This document shows positions 27,746 through 36,078 of a stretch of DNA of 64,000 bases, in pieces. How positions within the stretch are numbered: the first letter of the stretch is position 1; every line of letters starts with the position of its first letter. Position numbers and translations under genes: made by a program. The notes beneath the pieces are model-generated. The model did no database searches, was not told the DNA's origin, and worked only from the letters and a program-made list of their open reading frames with translations. Source of the DNA: Streptomyces sp. NRRL B-1347 (GTDB taxonomy: Bacteria > Actinomycetota > Actinomycetes > Streptomycetales > Streptomycetaceae); assembly GCF_000720325.1 (NCBI RefSeq), contig NZ_JOJM01000012.1, forward strand, positions 1 to 64,000. Direction: 5' to 3'.

Positions 27746-29551
27746 TCAGGCGTCCACCGGCCAGGTGCCCCGGCGGACCATTTCCACCACCTTGTCGGCG
27801 CCGTTGGCCCGCACGAGGAGCTCCAGACGCGCGCGTTCGATGTCCTCCGCGCTCCACTGGTCGGTGGCCATGGTCCCCTTCTCGTGCGACCAGCCGTTGT
27901 CGTAGTGGCGTACGACGTAGTCCTTCTGGAAGTCCCACATCTTCGTGCCCGGCAGCGGCGTGACGATGAACGGGTTGGCGTACGCCATGCCGTGGCCCAT
28001 GAGCGTGACCGCGTAGTCGATGGTCTTCTCGATCTGCTCCAGGGACTCGACGTACGGCTCGTCACCGGGCCGCTCGGGCGGGTTGACGAAGCCGAGCATG
28101 AAGCCGCCGGTGACCTGGATGCCGTACTCGGTGAACATCTCCACGATCTCCCCGGTCGCCTTCTGGAAGGCGTTGAGCCGGGGCTTGCCCGATTCGACCA
28201 GGCTGTCCTCGTTGGCGCTCTCCACCGCGAGGTAGACGCTGTAGCAGCCGCCCGCGGCCATGGCCTTGATCAGGTCCCGGCAGGTGAGCCCGGCCCGCAT
28301 CGCCGCGAGCACGTTGCGGAAGTTGGGGTTGCGCCGCTCGCTCTCGTCCATGCTGTCCGCGAACTCGGTGCCCAGGTGCAGCAGGACGAGGTTGAACAGG
28401 CTCAGGCCGCCCTCCTCGACCCACGGCAGGTCGTGCTTGCGCAGGAGCTTGAAGGTCTCCATCGCGTACAGCGGGTCGTGCAGCAAGTGGTCGTCCTCGA
28501 TGAGGACTTCGGTCACGCCGTGCTTGCGGATCTCGGCGAGGTGCAGATCGAACCAGTCGGTGCCGAGCGCCCGCCACGGGCCGTTGACCATCGGGATGTA
28601 GCAGAAGTCGCAGCCGACGTTGCAGCCGATGGTGGAGAAGATCTGCGCCCAGGAGCCGTGGTCGCGCACCCGCTTGCCCGAGGAGTGGTAGCCCTGCTCG
28701 TACTGGGCCATGTCCAGCATCCCGAAGTCGGGCAGCGGCATCATGCCGAGCCGCTGGTCGAGGCCCTGCCGCTTGGGCAGGATCCGCATGTACGGCGACA
28801 TCGCCGTCGTCTTGACCACGGCCCCGTCGGCGCGCCGGTAGGCGATGCCCGGCACGGCGTCGACGTCACCGCCCTCCTCGGTCAGCGCCTGGAGGAGAGC
28901 GGTGAAGGTCTGGTCCGCCTCGTTGATGACCACGTAGTCGAAGGGGGAGTCCGGCACGGCGTACTGCCAGTCGCCGCTGGGGTGGGCGCCGCCCGTGACC
29001 GTCACGATCCCGGGATCGATGTCCTTGACCAGATCGGCGAGGGCGCGCGCGTTGCCCCACTGGACGGTGTAGATGCACTGGACGCCGACGACATCGGGGT
29101 CGAACTCCTCGATGAGCGCGCGCAGTTGCGCGTCGTCGAGGCCGTAGCGCACCAGGCTGCTGCCGCTCCCGAGGTCGACGAGCCGGCGCTCCTGCTCCCA
29201 GCCGGCGAAGGGCGAGTCGACGATGCGGACGTCGAAGCCCGAGAGGCGCGCGTTCGCCGCGATGCGCAGCAGGCCGATCGGGGTGCCCGCCCGCTTCATG
29301 ACCTCGAAGGTGTCAAGTCCGAGCGCCCGGAAGCTGCTCCGCTGCGGGGAGGATTCGACGACGCGGGTGTACGAGGGTACGAGGAGCAGCACGCGGGGCG
29401 ACTCCCCGCGGGCGCGCCGCCGGGTGCCGGACGGCGACGTGCGCGAGGAGGGGACGCCCAGGTGCCGCAGCGGCGGGCGCTGTGGGGCACTGGAGAACTT
29501 GACGGACGGTCTTTCGATGAGCACGGGCGCATGGGAAGCGGATCGTGTCAT
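27746..29551 (-). CDS. B12-binding radical SAM enzyme
   Basis: A 601-residue protein. After about 50 disordered residues comes a Rossmann-like cobalamin-binding domain (RVLLLVPSYTRVVES to about 225, with VTVTGGAHPSG). The radical SAM barrel has the 4Fe-4S motif Cys310-x3-Cys314-x2-Cys317 (IGCNVGCDFCYIP) and EDDHLLHD and AVESANEDSL strands. Class B radical SAM enzymes of this type usually methylate unactivated carbons in natural products or lipids. TGGAGCG precedes the ATG. No biosynthetic cluster adjoins it; the neighbours are a DMT exporter (convergent) and a secreted chorismate mutase (divergent). Confidence 0.85.
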   Translation of the reverse strand: MTRSASHAPVLIERPSVKFSSAPQRPPLRHLGVPSSRTSPSGTRRRARGESPRVLLLVPSYTRVVESSPQRSSFRALGLDTFEVMKRAGTPIGLLRIAANARLSGFDVRIVDSPFAGWEQERRLVDLGSGSSLVRYGLDDAQLRALIEEFDPDVVGVQCIYTVQWGNARALADLVKDIDPGIVTVTGGAHPSGDWQYAVPDSPFDYVVINEADQTFTALLQALTEEGGDVDAVPGIAYRRADGAVVKTTAMSPYMRILPKRQGLDQRLGMMPLPDFGMLDMAQYEQGYHSSGKRVRDHGSWAQIFSTIGCNVGCDFCYIPMVNGPWRALGTDWFDLHLAEIRKHGVTEVLIEDDHLLHDPLYAMETFKLLRKHDLPWVEEGGLSLFNLVLLHLGTEFADSMDESERRNPNFRNVLAAMRAGLTCRDLIKAMAAGGCYSVYLAVESANEDSLVESGKPRLNAFQKATGEIVEMFTEYGIQVTGGFMLGFVNPPERPGDEPYVESLEQIEKTIDYAVTLMGHGMAYANPFIVTPLPGTKMWDFQKDYVVRHYDNGWSHEKGTMATDQWSAEDIERARLELLVRANGADKVVEMVRRGTWPVDA

Positions 29552-29670
29552 GAGCGCTCCATCTGTCCGATTCGAACGGAGAATTCGTTCAGATCGTGAC
29601 CGTCTTCACACAGTGAGGACAGGGTTCCGCGGCGAATGGCGTGAACCAGCGCATGCGGCCCCCTACATCT

Positions 29671-29709
29671 GATCTGCGAGGATCGGATGCCCCGTGATCT
29701 GCGAAGATC
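29671..29709. promoter_or_regulatory. Direct repeat of GATCTGCGARGATC
   Basis: Copies at 29671-29684 (R=G) and 29696-29709 (R=A), 25 bp apart, each with GATC at both ends. They lie 36-75 bp before the chorismate mutase start and may be regulator sites. Confidence 0.4.
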
Positions 29710-29744
29710 CGACGACCCGCAAGAAACGACCCGGGGGGACTCCC

Positions 29745-30404
29745 GTGCATCTCGCCACTCCCGCCACTGTTGGCACTCCCACCGCTCCCGCTGTCTCTCG
29801 ATTCGGACGTCTGCTCGCCGTCGGCGGCACGGCCGCCGTGCTCGTGCTCGGTGGGAGCGCCGCCGTCGCAGCACCCGCGGCGCGGACGACACCTGCCGCG
29901 AGCCTCGGCACGCAGTCCGGCCCGTACGCTCAACTCCGCACCGTCGCCGCGCTCTCCGCCGACCGCCTGGCCACCGCCGACCTCGTCGCCGCAGCCAAGT
30001 ACGGCACGGGAAGCCCCATCGACGACCCGGCGCGTGAGCAGCAGGTGCTGGACGCCGTGGCACGCCAGGCGGTGGAGGCGGGCGGGCACCCGGAGTCGAC
30101 CGTGCGCGTCTTCCGCGACCAGATCGAGGCGAACAAGCTCGTCCAGCGCGCCCTGCACCGGCGGTGGGACGCCGACCCGTCGTCCGCGCCCACCGAGCGG
30201 CCCGACCTCGGCAAGGTCCGCGAGGAGATCAACCGCGTCAACGGGGCGCTCGTACGTGCCCTCGCCGCGTCGACGGCCGCGCGCACCGCACCGTACTGCG
30301 GCGGCCTGCTGACAGCGGCCACCGCGCACGTACGGCATGAGCGCGGCCTCGACGCGTTGCACGCGACAGCGTTGCGGAGAGCCTTGCCGTCCGTGTGCGG
30401 ATAA
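29745..30404 (+). CDS. Secreted chorismate mutase (AroQ gamma type)
   Basis: A 219-residue all-helical chorismate mutase with a signal peptide (RLLAVGGTAAVLVLGGSAAVAA). The catalytic helix set is visible: SADRLATADLVAAAKYG (Arg and Lys), PIDDPAREQQVLD (Gln) and VFRDQIEANKLVQ. Two late cysteines (APYCGG, LPSVCG) probably form a disulfide, as in M. tuberculosis secreted mutase. It converts chorismate to prephenate outside the cytoplasm; why is unclear. The start is GTG 29745, after GGGGGGA. An in-frame GTG at 29694 lies within a repeated element and is not favoured. Confidence 0.85.
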   Translation: MHLATPATVGTPTAPAVSRFGRLLAVGGTAAVLVLGGSAAVAAPAARTTPAASLGTQSGPYAQLRTVAALSADRLATADLVAAAKYGTGSPIDDPAREQQVLDAVARQAVEAGGHPESTVRVFRDQIEANKLVQRALHRRWDADPSSAPTERPDLGKVREEINRVNGALVRALAASTAARTAPYCGGLLTAATAHVRHERGLDALHATALRRALPSVCG

Positions 30405-30538
30405 GCAAGCGGTGGCGGGAAGTCACCCCTGAATGGATGCACGTCGGCATACACCTCCCCCAGCCCGTACGGAAGATGCGACCCTGATGTACCAGCCGGT
30501 GCCGGGCCGGTGTGAGGCGAGCACGGGGGAGTGTGTGC

Positions 30539-30895
30539 ATGGGCGAAGTCTGGATCGACGCGGGAGATGCGGCAGGGGCTGGCGCGCTCGCCGGATGGCT
30601 GCGGCGCGACCCCGGAATGGCACGGTCGGGCGTCGAGATCGAGACCGCGGGTCCCACCCCTGCGGGGCCGTCCGGAGCGGGCGGCGCGATGGGCGCGGTG
30701 GAGACGGTCACCGCCGTCGTCAACAGCACGGTCGCCGTGCTCTCGCTGCTGGTGGCCGTCGCCGCCTGGCGGCGCCCGCACGGCGCCAAACCGCCCCTGG
30801 TGCGGGTGATCGAGGACGACGGGACAGTGGTGGAGGGGACTCCCAAGGAAGTGCTCGACACCGTGCGGGCGCGCCGCGAGCAGCCCGAAGCATGA
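30539..30895 (+). CDS. EACC1-like protein (effector-associated constant component)
   Basis: A 118-residue protein. MGEVWIDAGDAAGAGALAGWLRRDPGMA is a beta-alpha start, followed by a hydrophobic helix (VTAVVNSTVAVLSLLVAVAAW) and a final PPLVRVIEDDGTVVEG strand pair. Layout and context match the EACC1 family, described from comparative genomics as a constant partner of variable effector proteins in actinobacterial conflict systems (family assignment from memory). GGGGGAG lies 7 nt before the ATG. Its TGA overlaps the ATG of the caspase gene by 4 bases (ATGA), so the two are translationally coupled. Confidence 0.75.
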   Translation: MGEVWIDAGDAAGAGALAGWLRRDPGMARSGVEIETAGPTPAGPSGAGGAMGAVETVTAVVNSTVAVLSLLVAVAAWRRPHGAKPPLVRVIEDDGTVVEGTPKEVLDTVRARREQPEA

Positions 30896-33528
30896 CCGTG
30901 CGCCTGTCAGCCCGCACGTCCTCCCGAGCGGTCCTGATCGGGGTGCACACCTACGCGGAGCAGGCCGGACTCTCCCCGTTACCCGCGGTGCGGCGGAACA
31001 TCACCGCGTTGCGGGAGGTCCTCTGCGACGAGGTCGGCTGGGGCCTGTCGTCCGCCAGCTGCCGCGTCATGGGACCCGAGGCCACCGGCGGCGACGTCAT
31101 GCGGGCCATCGACGAGGCGGTGCGCGAGGCGAGCGACACCCTGTTCGTCTACTACGCCGGGCACGGACTGCTGCACCCCGACCGGCCCACCGAACTCCAC
31201 CTCGCCCTGCACGACTCCAACGAGCAGCAGATGTGGCGGGCCCTGCCGTACGCGTACATCCGTGACGAGGTGCGCGCGGCACACCGGCAGCGGCAGCTGA
31301 AGTGCGCCGTGGTGCTCGACTGCTGCTTCAGCGGCGCGGCCGTCGAGGGCGGCATGAGCCACCCCGAAGCGCTCCTGAAGCAGGCCGCCGACATCGACGG
31401 CGTCTGCGTGCTCACGTCGAGCGCCGCCACCGAACTCGCCTACGCGCCGCCCGGCGAGGAGCTGACCGCCTTCACCGGCGCGCTCGTCGACCTGGTGCGG
31501 ACAGGAGTGCCCGAGGCCGGTCCGGTGCTCGACTTCGGCACGCTCCACGCCCGCCTGCACCAACGCCTGAGCGCCCGGCAGCACCCCCAGCACCCCCAGC
31601 TCGGCACCCACAACTCCGGCGAGCGGATCGCCGTCTTCCGCAATCGTGCCTACGTCGAGCACGCGCGGGCCGAGGAGCACCGGAACGCGGCGGCACCGCA
31701 GCCGCCGCCCGCGGAGCGGCTGTTCGGCCGCGACCGCGAGCTGCGGGAGCTGGCCGAGGACGCGGCCCGAGGGCCCGGGCTCCTCGTCATCCACGGCCCG
31801 CCGGGCGTGGGCAAGTCGGCCCTGGCCGCCGCGCTGCACCAGCGGCTCACCGGCCGCCGCCCGGAGCACCCCGAGGCCGCGTTCCCCGTCGTCCTCCTGG
31901 ACGGCGTCACGGACCTCGCCGAGGTGACCCGGACCACCGAGGCCTCGCCCGACGCGCTCGTCGTGGTCACCAGCCGCGCCTCGCTCACCGAGGCGGGGCC
32001 CGACGCCCGCCGCTATCCGCTCGCTCCCCTCGCCCTGGAGGACGCGGTGGAGATGATGCGGTATCTGAGCGGCCTGACCGGACACGACGCCGAACTCACC
32101 GAGATGGCGCGGATGCTGAGCTGCTTCCCGCTCGCCCTGTACCCGGTCGCCGCCCGGCTGCGCCGCACGCCGCCCGACCTCATGCTGGACGCCATGCGCG
32201 AGTCGGACCGGCCCTTGCAGCACCTGCGCTGGGACGACGACCGCGTGCGGGCCGCGTACACCATGTCGTACGAAGCGCTCGACGAGCGGCAGCGGCACGT
32301 CCTGCACGCCTGCGTCAGCCACCCGGGACCGGACTTCGACCGGCACTCGGCGGCGGCCCTGAGCCGCATGCCTCCCGGCATCTGCGGGCTGATGCTGGAG
32401 GAACTCGTCGACGCGGGGCTGCTCCAGCGGAGCGAGGGCCGGTACGCCTTCCACGACCTCTACCGCAGCTACTCGCACACCAGCGCCCAGGAGCAGGCCC
32501 TGTGCCGCACCTGGCTGTACCTGCATCTGAGGCGACGGCTCAAGGCCACGCGCGAGGGCGGCGCCGACCGGGCCTGGCGGGTGGCGGCCCTGCCCGAGCT
32601 GCGCGCGGCCGCGCGTGCGGCGCGCGGGGACCGGTGGACCGTGGCGACCGAGCTGAGCTGCGAGGTGGCCGACGCCCTGCGCGAGGAGCGGTGCCTCGAC
32701 GAGGCCAGGGAGGAGGCCGAAGCCGCCTACCGCTACGCGGCGGGCCGCGCCGACGGCCGGGGCATCGCCAGGGCCCGCGGCTGCCTCGCCCTCCTGGGCG
32801 GTGAACTCGGCCCCGGTGACCAGCGGCAGCGCGCCCGCGAAGTCGCCACCGTACGGCAGGAGGTGACGGCCGAACTCCGCCGCGCGGCCCGGACGGCACG
32901 GCAGGGCACGCAGGACCCGGCCGACCCGGTCGACCTGGGCCACCAGCTGATGACCCTCGCTGAGCGGGCCCTGATCGCCGGTCTCGTCGAGGACGCCATG
33001 CGCTTCCAGGCCGAGGCCCACGCCTGTTTCGAGGACGCGGGCGACGAGAAGCTCCTGGCCGAGTGCCTCGTCGGGCAGGCCGCGCTGCACACCTTCGCCG
33101 GACGCTTCCTGGCCGCCGCGACCCTGGCCGACCAGGCCGCCGGGCTGCTCACCGCCCACAGCGACAAGGAAGGCGCCGCCCACGCGCACGCCTCGGCGGC
33201 GGAGGCCCTGCGCAAGGCGGGCGACCTCACGGCGGCCGCCGAGCACGCCTACCGCGCGCTCAGGCTGTTCGAGGCGGGCGGCGATCCCGCCGGCCTCAAC
33301 TACGCCTACCGCCTGGCCGCGAAGGTCGAATGGGCGCGGCAGAACCACCCGCTGGCCCGACAGCTCCTGGACAAGGCCCGCGCGCTGCCCCGCGACTCGG
33401 GCGTCGCGGAGGAGGGGCCGTCCACCCAGGCCATCGCACACCCGTCGCGGGCCTTCCGGGCCCGGGCGGCGTCCGGCGGGGCACCGGGTCCGGAGGCCGA
33501 CGAGGGTGACCGGTGCCGCACGGGCTGA
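30892..33528 (+). CDS. Caspase-like peptidase fused to STAND P-loop NTPase and TPR repeats
   Basis: An 878-residue protein. Residues 10-255 form a caspase p20-like domain with catalytic His91 (YYAGHG) and Cys145 (DCCFSG). An NB-ARC/STAND NTPase follows at about 275-480, with P-loop GPPGVGKSA (302-310) and FPVVLLDG as Walker B. A winged-helix region spans about 500-560 (MSYEALDERQRHVLHACVS), and the last 300 residues are TPR-like. The plan is that of an NLR-type sensor whose effector is a protease: TPRs sense, the NTPase oligomerises, the caspase cuts. Substrate and trigger are unknown. Overlap with the EACC1-like gene implies one operon. Confidence 0.85.
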   Translation: MTVRLSARTSSRAVLIGVHTYAEQAGLSPLPAVRRNITALREVLCDEVGWGLSSASCRVMGPEATGGDVMRAIDEAVREASDTLFVYYAGHGLLHPDRPTELHLALHDSNEQQMWRALPYAYIRDEVRAAHRQRQLKCAVVLDCCFSGAAVEGGMSHPEALLKQAADIDGVCVLTSSAATELAYAPPGEELTAFTGALVDLVRTGVPEAGPVLDFGTLHARLHQRLSARQHPQHPQLGTHNSGERIAVFRNRAYVEHARAEEHRNAAAPQPPPAERLFGRDRELRELAEDAARGPGLLVIHGPPGVGKSALAAALHQRLTGRRPEHPEAAFPVVLLDGVTDLAEVTRTTEASPDALVVVTSRASLTEAGPDARRYPLAPLALEDAVEMMRYLSGLTGHDAELTEMARMLSCFPLALYPVAARLRRTPPDLMLDAMRESDRPLQHLRWDDDRVRAAYTMSYEALDERQRHVLHACVSHPGPDFDRHSAAALSRMPPGICGLMLEELVDAGLLQRSEGRYAFHDLYRSYSHTSAQEQALCRTWLYLHLRRRLKATREGGADRAWRVAALPELRAAARAARGDRWTVATELSCEVADALREERCLDEAREEAEAAYRYAAGRADGRGIARARGCLALLGGELGPGDQRQRAREVATVRQEVTAELRRAARTARQGTQDPADPVDLGHQLMTLAERALIAGLVEDAMRFQAEAHACFEDAGDEKLLAECLVGQAALHTFAGRFLAAATLADQAAGLLTAHSDKEGAAHAHASAAEALRKAGDLTAAAEHAYRALRLFEAGGDPAGLNYAYRLAAKVEWARQNHPLARQLLDKARALPRDSGVAEEGPSTQAIAHPSRAFRARAASGGAPGPEADEGDRCRTG

Positions 33529-33706
33529 CCGGCACCGGAAGCCCTGTAACGCAGGCGGCACGCGTATCGCAGGTATGCATGGAGCGCCGGGGAGGCATGT
33601 AACACATGCGGCGCACGTGACACCTGTCCGGAGCGCCACCTTCCCTTTCCTCGATGACTCCTCAATGCCTTCCTCAACGACTCCTCATGACTTAAGGACA
33701 GCCCTC

Positions 33707-34312
33707 ATGGCCAACAGTGCCCTTCTCGTAATGGACGTTCAGCGGGACGTCGTGGACGTAGCGCACGGCAAAGGTGTGCTGGCCGGAGGCGTGCCCGGCG
33801 TGGCGGCCGCCGACAGCTCGGAGTACCTCTCCCGCCTGGGCAAGGCGATCGACGGTGCCCGAGCGGCAGGCATCACCGTCATATACGTCGTGATGGGCCT
33901 GCGCGCGGACAAGACGGAGGTGAGCCCGCGCAACAAGATCGTCACCAATGTCGTGCAGATCGGCCTCTTCGCCGAAGGCAACCCCGGCAACGAGATCCAC
34001 CCGGACATCGCGCCCCAGGAGGGCGACATCGTGGTCACCAAGAGGCGGGGGAGCGCCTTCTCCGGCAGCGACCTCGACCTCGTGCTCCGGGCCCGCGACA
34101 TCAACACCCTCGTCCTCACCGGCATCGCCACCAGCGGCGTCGTGCTCCACACCGTGTGCGCGGGCAACGACCTGGACCTGGACCTCACCGTCCTGGGCGA
34201 CGCCTGCCTCGACCTCGACCCCGAGGTGCACCGGTTCCTGACCGAGAAGCTGTTCCCGCAGTGGTTCGACGTACTCACCGTGGAGGAGTGGGTCACGTCC
34301 GTCGCCCCGTGA
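33707..34312 (+). CDS. Isochorismatase-like hydrolase lacking the usual cysteine
   Basis: A 201-residue cysteine-hydrolase fold protein. Asp10 (LLVMDVQRDVV) and Lys112 (VTKRRGSAFSGSDLD) of the triad are present. At the place of the nucleophilic Cys the sequence is TGIATSGVVLHT, with Val instead. A sizeable subfamily shares this GIATSGVVL pattern, so it may act like PhzD-type isochorismatases, which need no Cys, or may have another role. AAGGAC lies nine bases before the ATG. No siderophore or phenazine genes adjoin it. Confidence 0.8.
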   Translation: MANSALLVMDVQRDVVDVAHGKGVLAGGVPGVAAADSSEYLSRLGKAIDGARAAGITVIYVVMGLRADKTEVSPRNKIVTNVVQIGLFAEGNPGNEIHPDIAPQEGDIVVTKRRGSAFSGSDLDLVLRARDINTLVLTGIATSGVVLHTVCAGNDLDLDLTVLGDACLDLDPEVHRFLTEKLFPQWFDVLTVEEWVTSVAP

Positions 34313-34337
34313 CGAGCCCGTCTCCTATCGTGATTCC

Positions 34338-34687
34338 GTGAACGGTTCCACGCGGCCCCTGCTCTTCCTCGACATCGATGGTCCGCTCATCCCCTTCGGC
34401 GCGACGCGCGCACAGCTGCCGGACGGATACCCGACCTGCGAGACCGGGCGCGGGCCACGTGGAGCCACGGAGAATCCGCTGATCACCAGGGTCGATCCCG
34501 CGCTCTCGTGAACTGGGCGGACGGGTGCCCCTTCGCCTGGGTCGACGACGAGATCTCCGGCCTGGACCGGTCCTGGGTGGCGGCCTGCTGCCCGGGGCGG
34601 GCCCTGCTCCATCGCGTCGATCCCAGGGTCGGCCTGACCGACGAGGACTTCGTGGCGCTCGACGAGTGGCTGCGGTCCTGGGGGTAG
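34338..34687 (+). pseudogene. Decayed HAD-domain hydrolase-like gene
   Basis: A GTG at 34338 opens NGSTRPLLFLDIDGPLIPFG, a HAD motif I with DxDG, but the frame stops at 34509-34511 after 57 codons. An overlapping frame from 34508 reads NWADGCPFAWVDDEISGLDRS and on to LTDEDFVALDEWLRSWG, stopping at 34687; this is the motif IV end of the same type of protein. The part between, expected to hold motifs II and III, is missing. The picture is an internal deletion with a frame change. Alternatively both could be short peptides, but the match of the two ends to one family makes decay more likely. Confidence 0.65.
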
Positions 34688-34770
34688 TGGGGCCCGGAGG
34701 TGGGGCGGCTCGGGGGATGTGGCCCGGTCGGGTGGACGTGGTCGGCGCGGGCGGACGTAGCATGCGCCGA

Positions 34771-36033
34771 ATGACGACGATCTCCCCCTCTGCCTCCGGC
34801 TCGGACTCGGACCCGGCATCGGATTCGGCCTCGGTCGATGAGGCCCTGCGTCCGTTCCGCATCGACGTACCCCAGAGCGAACTCGACGATCTGCACGGGC
34901 GTCTCGACCGCACCCGGTGGCCGGACGAGCTGCCAGGTGTGGGGTGGGCCTACGGCACGCCGCGTGGCTATCTTCAGGAGCTCGCGCACTACTGGCGCCA
35001 CACGTACGACTGGCGGGCTGCCGAAGCCGAGTTGAACCAGTGGCCGCAGTTCACCACCACCATCGACGGCGCGCACGTGCACTTCGCGCACATCCGGTCG
35101 CCCGAACCGGACGCGACCCCGCTGCTCATGACCCACGGCTGGCCCGGCTCGATCGTCGAGTTCGCCGACGTCATCGGCCCGCTCACCAACCCCCGCGCGC
35201 ACGGCGCCGCCGACGCGGAGGCCTTCCACCTGGTGCTCCCCAGCATCCCCGGCTTCGGCTTCTCCGGCCCCACGGTCCAGACGGGCTGGGAGCTGAAGCG
35301 GGTGGCCGCCGCGTTCACCGTGCTGATGGAGCGCCTCGGCTACGCCCGCTACGGGGTGCAGGGCGGTGACTGGGGCGCGGGCATCTCCCGGGAGCTCGGG
35401 CGCGCCTGGCCCTCGCGGGTCACCGGCGTTCATCTGAACCTCCTGCCGAACTCCTTCCAGGCCGAAGTGCCGAGCGCTGAGGAGCTGGCCGCGCTCGGCC
35501 CGCGGGAGCGGGAGCGGGCCTCGGCCTCCTGGGCGCGCTTCCAGGCGTGGAGCCGCGACCGCCAGGGGTACGCGGACATCCAGGCCACCCGCCCGCAGAC
35601 CCTGGCGTACGGCCTGACCGACTCCCCGGTCGGGCAACTGGCCTGGATCGTGGAGAAGTTCAAGGAGTGGACCGACTCCGAGAACCACCCCGAGGACGCG
35701 GTCGACCGCGACCGGCTGCTCACCAACGTGATGCTGTACTGGCTCACCGGCACGGCCGGTTCGTCCGCCCGCATCTACTACGAGCGCGCCCACGCGGACT
35801 ACTGGGGCACCCCGCCCGAGCCGTCGACCACCCCGACCGCCCTGGCCGTCTTCCCGCACGACAACTTCATCCCCCTGCGGCACATCGCCGACCGCACGAA
35901 CAACATCGCGCAGTGGACGGAGTACGACCGAGGCGGCCACTTCCCGGCCCTGGAACAGCCGACACTCCTGGTCGACGACATCCGCAGGTTCTTCCGCGGC
36001 CTGCGCGCCGAACGCCCGTCCACGGACGCGTAG
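34771..36033 (+). CDS. Epoxide hydrolase (alpha/beta hydrolase with EHN domain)
   Basis: A 420-residue protein. An EHN domain opens it (LRPFRIDVPQSELDDLHGRLDRTRWPDEL), then the core: HGWPGS oxyanion segment (His122), nucleophile Asp200 in GGDWGAGI, SIPGFGFSGP, and catalytic His390 in RGGHFPALE. These match microsomal-type epoxide hydrolases, which open epoxides by an alkyl-enzyme ester. It could degrade epoxide pollutants or metabolites. No ribosome site precedes ATG 34771; ATG 34762 is in frame too. It converges on the sigma factor gene. Confidence 0.85.
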   Translation: MTTISPSASGSDSDPASDSASVDEALRPFRIDVPQSELDDLHGRLDRTRWPDELPGVGWAYGTPRGYLQELAHYWRHTYDWRAAEAELNQWPQFTTTIDGAHVHFAHIRSPEPDATPLLMTHGWPGSIVEFADVIGPLTNPRAHGAADAEAFHLVLPSIPGFGFSGPTVQTGWELKRVAAAFTVLMERLGYARYGVQGGDWGAGISRELGRAWPSRVTGVHLNLLPNSFQAEVPSAEELAALGPRERERASASWARFQAWSRDRQGYADIQATRPQTLAYGLTDSPVGQLAWIVEKFKEWTDSENHPEDAVDRDRLLTNVMLYWLTGTAGSSARIYYERAHADYWGTPPEPSTTPTALAVFPHDNFIPLRHIADRTNNIAQWTEYDRGGHFPALEQPTLLVDDIRRFFRGLRAERPSTDA

Positions 36034-36078
36034 CGCGTCGCCCGCGCAAGTTCCCCGCTACGTGAGGAAGGCACGTGC

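Noticed and set aside
26720..29599. 959-codon frame antisense to the B12 radical SAM gene
   Set aside because: The sense strand encodes the Cys-x3-Cys-x2-Cys motif and a full domain plan; this frame has none.
29694..29744. Earlier GTG start for chorismate mutase
   Set aside because: It lies inside the repeated GATC element, has no ribosome site, and would put 17 charged residues before the signal peptide.
33657..33687. GACTCCTCA repeated twice before the isochorismatase-like gene
   Set aside because: Short, imperfectly embedded in a C/T-rich stretch and not symmetrical; could easily be chance.
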